Shown here: positions 5,402 through 11,384 of the stretch, one piece after another
Position numbering within the stretch: position 1 is the stretch's first letter
How the letters are laid out: each line of letters opens with the position of its first letter
Assembly: GCA_002293455.1 (NCBI GenBank)
Contig: DBDH01000011.1
Coordinates: 6,210 to 17,733, forward strand
Source: Treponema sp. UBA937
GTDB taxonomy: Bacteria; Spirochaetota; Spirochaetia; Treponematales; Breznakiellaceae
Length of the DNA stretch: 11,524 nucleotides
Reading direction: 5' to 3'
Notes under the pieces: generated by a model
Seen by the model: only the letters and a program-made list of their open reading frames with translations
Database searches by the model: none
Told to the model about the DNA's origin: nothing
Translations under genes and position numbers: made by a program

Positions 5402-6925
5402 ATGTATATATTCCGTGATACAGACGAAGCACAAGCGGTGCTTTCCGGCGGTGAAGCGGCGGTGACAGTCCTTTTTAGTGCGAGAGGTTCTTATCAGCGG
5501 GGCGGATATGCGCCCTGGCCTCTGTTTGAATGCCTGTGGCGCACAGGGAACGGGGAGATTGCCATCCAGCACAATAGGACAAACCAGATAAAATGTTCGG
5601 TAGGGCAGATCAATCTTGATACAACGGCTTTTTCGGATATCTCCCTATGGCGGCACTACAGGCTGGATCTGGTAAGGCTGAACAGCGGCGAGGCGGAGCT
5701 TACTGTTTTTATCGATGGTATCCAGGTGTGGAAGAACCGTTGTCCCATCACAGAGCGCAGTCCCGCAAACCCGACAGGATATAATCCCGCAGAATGCAAT
5801 TCCGCAAACTCGATTGTGCTGCGCCATCCCGAAGCGAGTTCCCCCCATGTCATATTCAGCTATATCGTGATACTCCCTTTTCTGCCGGAACAATCCCTCG
5901 AAGAGATGGCGGCAGAGGCAGGCTTCGATCCCTTTCTCTACCCCGCTGTAGATGAGTCACAGTTTACCTTTGAACCACTGCCCCCTGTCCCCTATGCGGG
6001 AAGCGATTTTGTCGCGAAGGCTTTGGAGGCTCTTCCCGCCGAAGGGGGCATCATCCATGTTGACCCCGGTACATACGCGGGGCCGCTCGCTATTATTCAG
6101 AAAAACGCTGCGCTTATTGGTTCAGATCCGCTTAGTACTGTTATTACCGGATACGCGGCGCTGACCAACGGTATCAGGCGGAATGTGCTTGTTCAGGCGG
6201 GAAGGACCGCCGCAAGTGACAGCCTCACTAAGGAGTACGATGATCCGGCGGGCCGCGGCGATCCAGCAGGCCGCATATTCAGGGCTGAAAATATAACGTT
6301 CTGGAATAAAGGCAGCCGCTGGAACGCTTCTATCGGTTATGAAGAACGGCGGGGGGCTGCTTTTGGGATGGAGGAGTGCGCAACGGAATTCAGGAACTGC
6401 CGTTTTCTGGGGGAGCAGGATACCCTCTATCTGAAAAGCGGAATCGCCCTGTTTGACAAGTGTTATATTGAAGGGGATATCGATTTTATCTGCGGGGGCG
6501 CCACAGTTCTTTTCAGCGGCTGTCATCTGCACATATTGAACCATGTTCCCGCTTTTATCGCCGCCGCCGCTCCGGTGAATGAGTGCATATCGCCGGAACA
6601 TCCTTTGTACAAAGAACTCACCGGAAAAGTGCGGGTTGAGGGATTTTCGGGACTGAGGGGCTTCATATTTCATCGCTGCCTCCTAACTATGGACGGGGAA
6701 ACCCCTGTCTACCTTGGCAGAGGTCCCTGGCGAAACGGCAGCGGACTGCCCGACGGGATAAAGGAGCATACCCGCTCTTCCGTGACTTTTATCGACTGTG
6801 ACTTCGGCACGGAGCAAAAGCCATTCCTGCTCGACCGGGACAAGCTGTGGTGTTCCATGGATGCCCCGATGGGAGGGGAGCTGTACCGGACATACCAGTG
6901 CAGGGTGAATGGCGAGGAGCTGTGA
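5402..6925 (+). CDS. pectinesterase (carbohydrate esterase family 8) with N-terminal extension
   Basis: The C-terminal part, from about residue 195, is a pectin methylesterase beta-helix that would remove methyl esters from polygalacturonate. It shows the GTY motif (223-225), EQDTLY with Gln339 and Asp340, DFICGGA with Asp361 as likely nucleophile, and YLGRGPW with Arg440 and Trp443. These match the family's catalytic Gln, two Asp, Arg and Trp; the extra Gly in LGRGPW is a small departure from the common LGRPW. Residues 1-165 are not part of the core. They contain aromatic strands and a W-x-H/R-x-x-L plus FIDGIQVW pattern reminiscent of a concanavalin/LamG-like carbohydrate-binding fold, which is inference. 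There is no signal peptide or lipobox, so the enzyme is either cytoplasmic, acting on imported oligomers, or exported in another way. Its leader is duplicated upstream. Confidence 0.88.
   Translation: MYIFRDTDEAQAVLSGGEAAVTVLFSARGSYQRGGYAPWPLFECLWRTGNGEIAIQHNRTNQIKCSVGQINLDTTAFSDISLWRHYRLDLVRLNSGEAELTVFIDGIQVWKNRCPITERSPANPTGYNPAECNSANSIVLRHPEASSPHVIFSYIVILPFLPEQSLEEMAAEAGFDPFLYPAVDESQFTFEPLPPVPYAGSDFVAKALEALPAEGGIIHVDPGTYAGPLAIIQKNAALIGSDPLSTVITGYAALTNGIRRNVLVQAGRTAASDSLTKEYDDPAGRGDPAGRIFRAENITFWNKGSRWNASIGYEERRGAAFGMEECATEFRNCRFLGEQDTLYLKSGIALFDKCYIEGDIDFICGGATVLFSGCHLHILNHVPAFIAAAAPVNECISPEHPLYKELTGKVRVEGFSGLRGFIFHRCLLTMDGETPVYLGRGPWRNGSGLPDGIKEHTRSSVTFIDCDFGTEQKPFLLDRDKLWCSMDAPMGGELYRTYQCRVNGEEL
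6242..6274 (+). repeat. short in-frame tandem duplication in the pectinesterase gene
   Basis: GATCCGGCGGGCCGC is followed three bases later by GATCCAGCAGGCCGC, with 13 of 15 bases the same. The result is a repeated DPAGR peptide near residues 281-291, in a loop just before the catalytic strands. It looks like slippage in a tolerant surface loop. Confidence 0.6.
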
Positions 6926-6959
6926 GAACCCGCAAAAAACTCCGGCACAAAAATGCAGC

Positions 6960-6988
6960 TTGTTAGATCAAAAATAACCGGATATACT
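6960..6988 (+). promoter_or_regulatory. promoter of the glutathione peroxidase gene
   Basis: TTGTTA (6960-6965), a 17-base spacer and TATACT (6983-6988) give a good sigma-70 match and a leader of about 70 bases. No terminator is seen after the pectinesterase, so some read-through from upstream is also possible. Confidence 0.55.
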
Positions 6989-7001
6989 GTAATAAAGAGA
7001 G

Positions 7002-7048
7002 GTTCCTCAAGCCTCTTGATAAAAAACTTAGTGCTTTAAACAAGTTTT
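7002..7048 (+). other. hairpins in the peroxidase leader
   Basis: The leader can form AAAACTT / AAGTTTT (7023-7048, 12-base loop). Just upstream there is a small AGAGG / CCTCT stem near 6999-7017. They end a few bases before the Shine-Dalgarno, so they would leave it free. They could affect mRNA stability; no known riboswitch is recognised. Confidence 0.25.
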
Positions 7049-7064
7049 CTGCTCAGGAGGAGAA

Positions 7065-7607
7065 ATGTCAGTTTATCAGTTTTCGGTGAAAAGCAGCAAA
7101 GGCGAGAGTGTATCACTGTCCGAATATCAGGGCAAGGTATTGCTCATCGTCAACACAGCGACCAAATGCGGTCTAACCCCGCAATACGACGCATTGGAAG
7201 CGCTGTACAAAAAGTATAGGGATCAGGGCTTTGAAATTCTTGACTTTCCCTGTAATCAATTCATGAACCAAGCCCCCGGAACAGATGAGGAAATCTCACA
7301 GTTTTGCACCTTGAACCACGGCACGACATTCCCCCGTTTTGCCAAAATAGATGTCAACGGCAAGAACGCCGATCCCTTGTATGTCTGGCTCAAGGAACAA
7401 GCGCCGGAGGATACGAACAACAAAGCGTCAAAATCATTTGCGAAAATGGTAAAGGTGTTTACCCTTGGCAATAAAAAGTACGACATCAAATGGAATTTCG
7501 GGAAATTTCATATTGACAGGAACGGAAATGTCAACGCCCGCTACTCCCCGGCCTATGAACCAACATTACTTGAAGCGGACATTGAAAAGTTATTGAATGT
7601 ACAATAA
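7065..7607 (+). CDS. glutathione peroxidase family thiol peroxidase (two-Cys, thioredoxin-type)
   Basis: This 180-residue cytoplasmic protein is full length for the family. It reduces hydroperoxides. Motifs seen are NTATKCGLTPQY with the peroxidatic Cys35, FPCNQF with Gln65, and KWNFGKF with Trp143 and Asn144, which together form the catalytic tetrad. Cys35 is an ordinary cysteine, not a TGA-coded selenocysteine. A second cysteine, Cys81 in FCTLNHG, matches the resolving cysteine of yeast Gpx3-type enzymes. This predicts a Cys35-Cys81 disulfide recycled by thioredoxin rather than glutathione. AGGAGG just upstream fixes the ATG. It has its own promoter and converges on the cysK end across a shared terminator. 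A peroxidase beside cysteine synthesis fits a thiol-redox theme, though the genes are on opposite strands. Confidence 0.93.
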   Translation: MSVYQFSVKSSKGESVSLSEYQGKVLLIVNTATKCGLTPQYDALEALYKKYRDQGFEILDFPCNQFMNQAPGTDEEISQFCTLNHGTTFPRFAKIDVNGKNADPLYVWLKEQAPEDTNNKASKSFAKMVKVFTLGNKKYDIKWNFGKFHIDRNGNVNARYSPAYEPTLLEADIEKLLNVQ

Positions 7608-7641
7608 AAAGGTCTTCCCTTTTAAAAAAGAAAGACCTTTT
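7607..7641. terminator. bidirectional terminator between the peroxidase and cysK genes
   Basis: A perfect 10-bp stem (AAAAGGTCTT / AAGACCTTTT) with a 15-base loop lies between two convergent stop codons. The A/T ends give a T-run on whichever strand is read, so it can stop transcription from both sides. The loop has further CTTTT/AAAAG pairing. Confidence 0.85.
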
Positions 7642-7658
7642 CAACATAGCCGCAAAAT

Positions 7659-8591
7659 TTATCCTTCAAACAAAGCCGTAGATAAATATCTTTCGCCGGT
7701 GTCAGGCAAAATTACCACGATTTTTTTCCCTTTGTTTTCAGGACGTGAAGCAATGTGCGCCGCCGCCCAAAGCGCCGCTCCCGAAGATATGCCCGACAGC
7801 AAGCCTTCAAGTTTCGCAAGACTTCGTCCCGCTTGGAAAGCGTCTTCATTGCGAACGGCGATCACTTCATCGTAAATACTTGTGTTAAGTACATCCGGCA
7901 CAAAACCCGCGCCGATACCTTGTATCTTATGCGGACCTGCTTTTCCTCCGGACAAAACAGGAGAATCAAAGGGTTCTACGGCAACGACTTTCAAAGCGGG
8001 ATTTTTTGATTTCAAGAATCCTCCCGTTCCTGTTATTGTTCCGCCCGTACCGACACCCGCAACAAAAAAATCTATACTGCCGTCTGTGTCTTCCCAAATT
8101 TCAGGGCCGGTAATTTCCCGGTGTGTTTTTGGATTTGCGGGATTAACAAACTGCCCGGGTATAAAGGAATTGGGCATTGAAGCAGCAAGTTCCGCGGCTT
8201 TTTCTATTGCTCCTTTCATGCCTTTTGCTCCTTCGGTTAACACAAGTTCCGCGCCGTAAGCGGAAAGCAGTTTGCGACGTTCTATGCTCATCGTTTCGGG
8301 CATGGTAAGTATTATTCTATAACCACGCGCCGCCGCAAGAGACGCGAGGGCGATTCCGGTATTGCCGCTTGTAGGTTCAATAATTACCGAATCAGGCTTG
8401 AGTTTGCCGCTTTTTTCAGCATCGCTGATCATCGCCAGCGCGATACGGTCTTTGACGCTTCCTGTCGCGTTACGGTATTCAAGTTTCCCGATTATTTCCG
8501 CGTTCAGATTATACTGTTCCGAATAACGGTTAAGCCGGATTAGCGTTGTATTTCCGATAAGTTCCGAAAAATTATTTGCGATTTTTGCCAT
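7659..8591 (-). CDS. cysK: cysteine synthase (O-acetylserine sulfhydrylase)
   Basis: The enzyme makes cysteine from O-acetylserine and sulfide using pyridoxal phosphate. At 310 residues it is the usual CysK length. It shows the PLP lysine in GSVKDR (Lys47), the substrate/alpha-carboxylate loop TSGNTG (about 74-79), the phosphate-binding GTGGTITG (about 180-187), the late GISSGAA serine segment contacting the PLP ring, and PDTGERY near the end. No C-terminal CBS or regulatory domain is present, which argues against cystathionine beta-synthase. A CysM-type or O-phosphoserine-using enzyme is less likely but cannot be excluded from sequence alone. It is the second gene of an operon, 21 bases after metY, with GAGGTGAG before its ATG. 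Transcription ends at the shared terminator. Confidence 0.93.
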   Translation of the reverse strand: MAKIANNFSELIGNTTLIRLNRYSEQYNLNAEIIGKLEYRNATGSVKDRIALAMISDAEKSGKLKPDSVIIEPTSGNTGIALASLAAARGYRIILTMPETMSIERRKLLSAYGAELVLTEGAKGMKGAIEKAAELAASMPNSFIPGQFVNPANPKTHREITGPEIWEDTDGSIDFFVAGVGTGGTITGTGGFLKSKNPALKVVAVEPFDSPVLSGGKAGPHKIQGIGAGFVPDVLNTSIYDEVIAVRNEDAFQAGRSLAKLEGLLSGISSGAALWAAAHIASRPENKGKKIVVILPDTGERYLSTALFEG

Positions 8592-8612
8592 TTTGTACTC
8601 ACCTCGATTAAA

Positions 8613-9902
8613 TTAAATATCTGCTGCGGAAAATGCCTGTTCCAAATCGGCGATAATATCATCAATATGTTCAGTTCCAATAGAAAGCCTTATTGTACTC
8701 GGCTTTATCCCTTGCTCCAAAAGTTCACTAGGGGAAAGCTGGGAATGCGTTGTGCTTGCGGGGTGGATAACCAGCGATTTAGAATCAGCAACATTAGCAA
8801 GCAGGGAAAATAATTCCAGCTTATCGATAAAACTTTTTGCGTGTTTTTCGCCGCCTTTTATCTCGAAAGTAAAAATGGAACCGCCGCCTTTTGGAAAATA
8901 TTTTTGATACAAAGCATGATCAGGATGATCGGACAATGACGGATGATTCACCTTTTCCACCTTTGAATGTTTTTGCAGATACTGTATCACTTTAAGTGTA
9001 TTTTCCACATGGCGTTCTACCCTGAGAGATAATGTTTCCAATCCCTGAAGGAAAAGAAAAGAATGAAACGGACTTACTGTCGCCCCTGTGTCTCTCATTA
9101 AGGTAACTCTGATTTTTATGATGTACGCCAGATTCCCGGCCGCCTCGGTTAATACAACTCCATGATAACTTGGGTTGGGTCTTGAAAGCCCGGGGAATTT
9201 TTCATTTGCCGCCCAATTGAATTTTCCTGAGTCGATAATTACGCCGCCAAGAGCCGTTCCGTGTCCGCCTATGAATTTAGTAGCGGAGTGAACAACGATA
9301 TCCGCTCCATGCTCAATAGGACGGAACAGGCAGGGCGGCGAAAAGGTATTGTCCACAATAAGCGGAATACCGTTTTTATGCGCGATGGCCGAAAGAGCGT
9401 CAAGGTCAACGATTGTGGAATGAGGATTTCCCAGAGATTCCACAAATAAGGCCCTTGTGTTTTCGTTAATGGCCTCTTCAAAATTTTTCGGATCACTTCC
9501 GTCCACAAAAGTAGTGGATATGCCGAAATCACTCAGGGTATGCGCGAAAAGATTATATGTTCCGCCGTAAATCCGCTTGTCCGAAACGATGTTTTGCCCC
9601 GCGGTTACGATATTCTGAATGGCGTAGGTGATAGCCGCCGCGCCTGATGAAGTTGCCAACGCCGCAGCTCCGCCTTCAAGAGCCGCTATGCGCTGTTCAA
9701 ACACATCTGATGTGGGATTCATCAACCGGGTATAAATGTTGCCGCTTTCCGTTAAGGCAAACCTTTCCGCCGCCTGCGCGCAATCCTTAAATACATACGA
9801 TGTTGTCGCGTAAATCGGCACGGCCCTTGCGTCCGTAGCCGAATCCGGTTTTTCCTGCCCCGCGTGAAGCTGGAGCGTTTCAAATTTGTAGTTCTTTCCC
9901 AT
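8613..9902 (-). CDS. metY: O-acetylhomoserine sulfhydrylase (aminocarboxypropyltransferase)
   Basis: This 429-residue enzyme of the Cys/Met-metabolism PLP family joins O-acetylhomoserine and sulfide to give homocysteine for methionine synthesis. The PLP lysine is Lys209 in SATKFIGGHG. Other marks are YTRLMNPT (57-64), LATSSGAAA (82-90), the YGGTYNLF tyrosine loop (112-119), the aspartate pair in LIVDNTF (181-187), and RLSIGTEHIDDII near the C-terminus. The length of about 430 with FIGGHGTALGG favours MetY over the shorter MetB/MetZ-type enzymes of about 380-400 residues. AAGGAG lies eight bases before the ATG. It leads the metY-cysK operon, so sulfide is directed to both homocysteine and cysteine. 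Its promoter carries a long palindrome over the -10, the likely point of repression. Confidence 0.93.
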   Translation of the reverse strand: MGKNYKFETLQLHAGQEKPDSATDARAVPIYATTSYVFKDCAQAAERFALTESGNIYTRLMNPTSDVFEQRIAALEGGAAALATSSGAAAITYAIQNIVTAGQNIVSDKRIYGGTYNLFAHTLSDFGISTTFVDGSDPKNFEEAINENTRALFVESLGNPHSTIVDLDALSAIAHKNGIPLIVDNTFSPPCLFRPIEHGADIVVHSATKFIGGHGTALGGVIIDSGKFNWAANEKFPGLSRPNPSYHGVVLTEAAGNLAYIIKIRVTLMRDTGATVSPFHSFLFLQGLETLSLRVERHVENTLKVIQYLQKHSKVEKVNHPSLSDHPDHALYQKYFPKGGGSIFTFEIKGGEKHAKSFIDKLELFSLLANVADSKSLVIHPASTTHSQLSPSELLEQGIKPSTIRLSIGTEHIDDIIADLEQAFSAADI

Positions 9903-9933
9903 AACAGAATCTCCTTGTTTATCGTTTGCGCAT

Positions 9934-9958
9934 ATATCCTATATGTTTACTAGGATAT
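9934..9958. promoter_or_regulatory. 25-bp palindrome over the metY promoter, candidate operator
   Basis: ATATCCTA and TAGGATAT form a perfect inverted repeat with a 9-base spacer. It overlaps four bases of the -10 box and the expected start of transcription, where a bound protein would block RNA polymerase. The overall length is like that of known Rrf2-family sites (IscR class), and an Rrf2-family gene starts about 1.4 kb away. That pairing is inference. Confidence 0.6.
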
Positions 9959-9983
9959 TATTAGAGAAAACAAAGAATGTCAA
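9955..9983 (-). promoter_or_regulatory. sigma-70 promoter of the metY-cysK operon
   Basis: On the minus strand there is a perfect TTGACA (9983-9978), a 17-base spacer and TAATAT (9960-9955). Transcription should start near 9948, giving a leader of about 45 bases. No SAM or T-box type leader fits in this length. Confidence 0.7.
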
Positions 9984-10020
9984 GGGCTAAATTTTGTTTT
10001 GAAGCATCATGCTAAAGAAC

Positions 10021-10042
10021 AAAACCGTCCGAAGACGGCTTT
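10021..10042 (-). terminator. rho-independent terminator after the Rpn-type gene
   Basis: On the minus strand AAAGCCGTC pairs with GACGGTTTT around a TTCG tetraloop, a very stable hairpin, and the T-rich side continues as TTTTG. It is about 95 bases past the Rpn stop codon and directly before the metY promoter, insulating that operon. Confidence 0.75.
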
Positions 10043-10059
10043 GCTGTATTATCGTATAT

Positions 10060-10075
10060 ATCGTAGGATTACGAT
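10060..10075. other. small inverted repeat in the Rpn-metY gap
   Basis: ATCGTA-ggat-TACGAT is a perfect 6-bp stem with a 4-base loop. It lies between the Rpn stop codon and its terminator. No role is evident; 3' mRNA protection or a repeat remnant is possible. Confidence 0.3.
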
Positions 10076-10081
10076 GAGTAT

Positions 10082-10115
10082 GCTAGGCTTTTTTGGTGAC
10101 CGGCACTATTGCGTT
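10082..10115 (+). repeat. 34-bp imperfect direct repeat, left of the Rpn gene
   Basis: This matches 11205-11238 at 27 of 34 positions, including the exact block TTTTTTGGTGAC and the end TGCGTT. It is a worn copy of the repeat on the other side of the Rpn gene, about 1.12 kb away in the same orientation. Confidence 0.55.
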
Positions 10116-10134
10116 GTCTCCGAACTATGTATCC

Positions 10135-11037
10135 TCAAGTACTCTTTCTTTCAGAATAAATCCGTTGTTTGATTTCATCCGTGGAAAGCCCTTGGCCTAA
10201 TAGTTCGAGAAAATATGTATCCCGTTCTTCACGCCCTTTTTCTAGACCTTCTACTCTGCCTTCAAAACGGCCTTTTTCTATCCCGAGCTCTATACCATCT
10301 TCCCTGCCTTCTTTGCGTGCGTAAGCAATTGCGTCTTCCATGTTCCATTCTTCCAACAGCATATTCAGCACCTCCGAACCGTGTATCTCTAAATACTCTT
10401 TCAGTATATCATGTTTTTTGCAATATTGAATAGTTTTTTTCATCGCTTCTTCAAAATCGTACCCTTCTTTCTGGTATTCACGTACTTTGTCTACAAAAAA
10501 ACTGTATTCCGTCAGTTTTTTACAGCGCTTAACGATTTCCGCGTTCCTCCCTTCGTTAATATTATAAACTTTTACTTCTAATTCCAGCAGGGGATGTTCT
10601 TTTTCAGGTAAACCTAAATCTTTGGATTTTGCAAACAGATCAGACAAACGAAGAACGGCCGTGTCGGGGAAGGGCTCTGTTCCGTTGTATAACACGAAGA
10701 ATTCAGGATTAGGAATTGTGAGGCGTTTTCTTGAATACAGGGTACCGCTTTGCGTTTTCTTCTCTAAAATACGGGTGATGTACAGTAAGAACCGCAGCGC
10801 CATGTTTGGGTTTATCGAACTTTGATGCTCTACGAGAATGACCAACTTCCCGCCGATTTCAAATGAGATGTCGTTGTAAAAATCCATGTACAGTACATTT
10901 TCGAGCGTGTTAATTTCTATGGGGGTATCAGGCGGGAGCGTTACTCCGCCCAGAGCACCGTAGAGTTCCAGTAAAACCGCCGAATCATTGAACAGCGTTG
11001 TAAAGAGGCTGTTCTTGTATTTCATGTTGGTATGCAT
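10135..11037 (-). CDS. Rpn-family PD-(D/E)XK nuclease / putative transposase
   Basis: This 300-residue protein matches the Rpn (recombination-promoting nuclease) / 'PD-(D/E)XK nuclease family transposase' group. The likely nuclease core is NDISFEIGGKLVILVEHQSS, with Asp56 and Glu70-x-Gln72 as metal-site residues, followed by the conserved helix MALRFLLYITRILEK. The NGT turn near 118-120 is also usual. The C-terminal tail (about 241-272) is a run of KEGREDG / EKGRFEG / EKGREE repeats, typical of the family and likely an extended or coiled element. Such genes are multicopy in many gut bacteria and treponemes and are linked to DNA cutting and recombination; the native role here is unknown. GGAGG lies six bases before the ATG but is partly inside a hairpin. 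Met5 is an alternative start. No terminal inverted repeats of a normal insertion sequence are seen. Confidence 0.88.
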   Translation of the reverse strand: MHTNMKYKNSLFTTLFNDSAVLLELYGALGGVTLPPDTPIEINTLENVLYMDFYNDISFEIGGKLVILVEHQSSINPNMALRFLLYITRILEKKTQSGTLYSRKRLTIPNPEFFVLYNGTEPFPDTAVLRLSDLFAKSKDLGLPEKEHPLLELEVKVYNINEGRNAEIVKRCKKLTEYSFFVDKVREYQKEGYDFEEAMKKTIQYCKKHDILKEYLEIHGSEVLNMLLEEWNMEDAIAYARKEGREDGIELGIEKGRFEGRVEGLEKGREERDTYFLELLGQGLSTDEIKQRIYSERKST

Positions 11038-11044
11038 AAAAACC

Positions 11045-11066
11045 TCCGCACTATATACGGTGCGGA
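11045..11066 (-). promoter_or_regulatory. hairpin overlapping the Rpn Shine-Dalgarno
   Basis: On the minus strand TCCGCAC and GTGCGGA form a perfect 7-bp stem with an 8-base loop. The 3' arm contains the first bases of the GCGGAGG ribosome-binding site, 5-8 bases before the ATG region. Folded, it should reduce translation of the nuclease. Confidence 0.5.
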
Positions 11067-11101
11067 AATGGTTTTTGCATTAATACAACAGATATTTTTT
11101 C

Positions 11102-11160
11102 AAAAAAGAGGAGTCCGACCACTTGCCCCGAATGGGAACCGCAAGTGGTCAGACTCCTCT
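11102..11160 (-). terminator. long hairpin with T-tract in the Rpn upstream region
   Basis: A 9-bp stem (AGAGGAGTC / GACTCCTCT), one C-A mismatch and a 10-bp stem (GACCACTTGC / GCAAGTGGTC) enclose a 14-base loop. On the minus strand the stem is followed by TTTTTTG, so it is a very strong intrinsic terminator facing the Rpn gene, about 65 bases before its ATG. No upstream minus-strand gene needing termination lies in the window. Confidence 0.75.
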
Positions 11161-11178
11161 CGCAAGCTATACTAGACA

Positions 11179-11217
11179 CATAGCGTGTTTTATGCAATAT
11201 CTACGCTATGATTTTTT
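11179..11217 (+). other. inverted repeat with T-run, plus strand
   Basis: CATAGCGT and ACGCTATG form a perfect 8-bp stem with a 16-base loop, followed on the plus strand by ATTTTTT. It resembles a weak plus-strand terminator that would shield the Rrf2-type gene from read-through antisense to the Rpn gene. Confidence 0.4.
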
Positions 11218-11238
11218 GGTGACTGTCACCCGTGCGTT
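11205..11238 (+). repeat. 34-bp imperfect direct repeat, right of the Rpn gene
   Basis: This is the better-preserved partner of 10082-10115 (27 of 34 identical). It includes the GGTGAC-t-GTCACC palindrome (11218-11230) and runs into the short tandem repeat array. Confidence 0.55.
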
Positions 11239-11274
11239 ACCCACCCGTGCGTTACCCGTCACCCGTGCGTTACC
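11228..11274 (+). repeat. three tandem copies of ACCCGTGCGTTACC
   Basis: Identical 14-base units start at 11228, 11243 and 11261, separated by one and four bases. The same core in reverse occurs at 5328-5339. The irregular, tiny spacing rules out a CRISPR array. It looks like a genome-dispersed intergenic repeat. Confidence 0.8.
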
Positions 11275-11349
11275 AATAAGTAAAAATGCGCTTATTTGAG
11301 AAAAATGCAAAACCAACCGACTTATGCAATAAGCTCACTTATCAATCAC

Positions 11350-11378
11350 TTGAAAACATATAATACCTATGGTATAAC
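11350..11378 (+). promoter_or_regulatory. promoter of the Rrf2-type regulator gene
   Basis: TTGAAA (11350-11355), a 17-base spacer and TATAAC (11373-11378) end six bases before the ATG, so transcription should begin on the start codon. A second option is the perfect TATAAT at 11359-11364, which would leave about 14 bases of leader but has no good -35. No Shine-Dalgarno is present either way. Confidence 0.55.
11363..11375. promoter_or_regulatory. palindrome over the Rrf2-gene -10, candidate autoregulatory site
   Basis: ATACC-tat-GGTAT is a perfect inverted repeat that overlaps both possible -10 boxes. Its position suits autorepression, which is common in this regulator family. It shares the A/T-rich edge and CCTA word with the metY palindrome, but the spacing differs, so a common binding protein is not shown. 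Confidence 0.4.
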
Positions 11379-11384
11379 AATGAT

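Noticed and set aside
6122..6673. 183-codon minus-strand open frame inside the pectinesterase gene
   Set aside because: It lies opposite the catalytic domain with all motifs intact; no signals or family resemblance support it.
9903..9950. SAM riboswitch or T-box leader for metY
   Set aside because: The predicted leader is about 45 bases and holds only the operator palindrome arm and Shine-Dalgarno; no conserved riboswitch core fits.
10135..11160. Complete insertion sequence around the Rpn gene
   Set aside because: No matching terminal inverted repeats are seen on both sides. The long inverted repeat at 11107-11160 pairs with itself and has no partner left of the gene; only imperfect direct repeats flank it.
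11228..11274. CRISPR-like array
   Set aside because: Three 14-base units separated by one and four bases have no room for spacers, and no cas gene is present.
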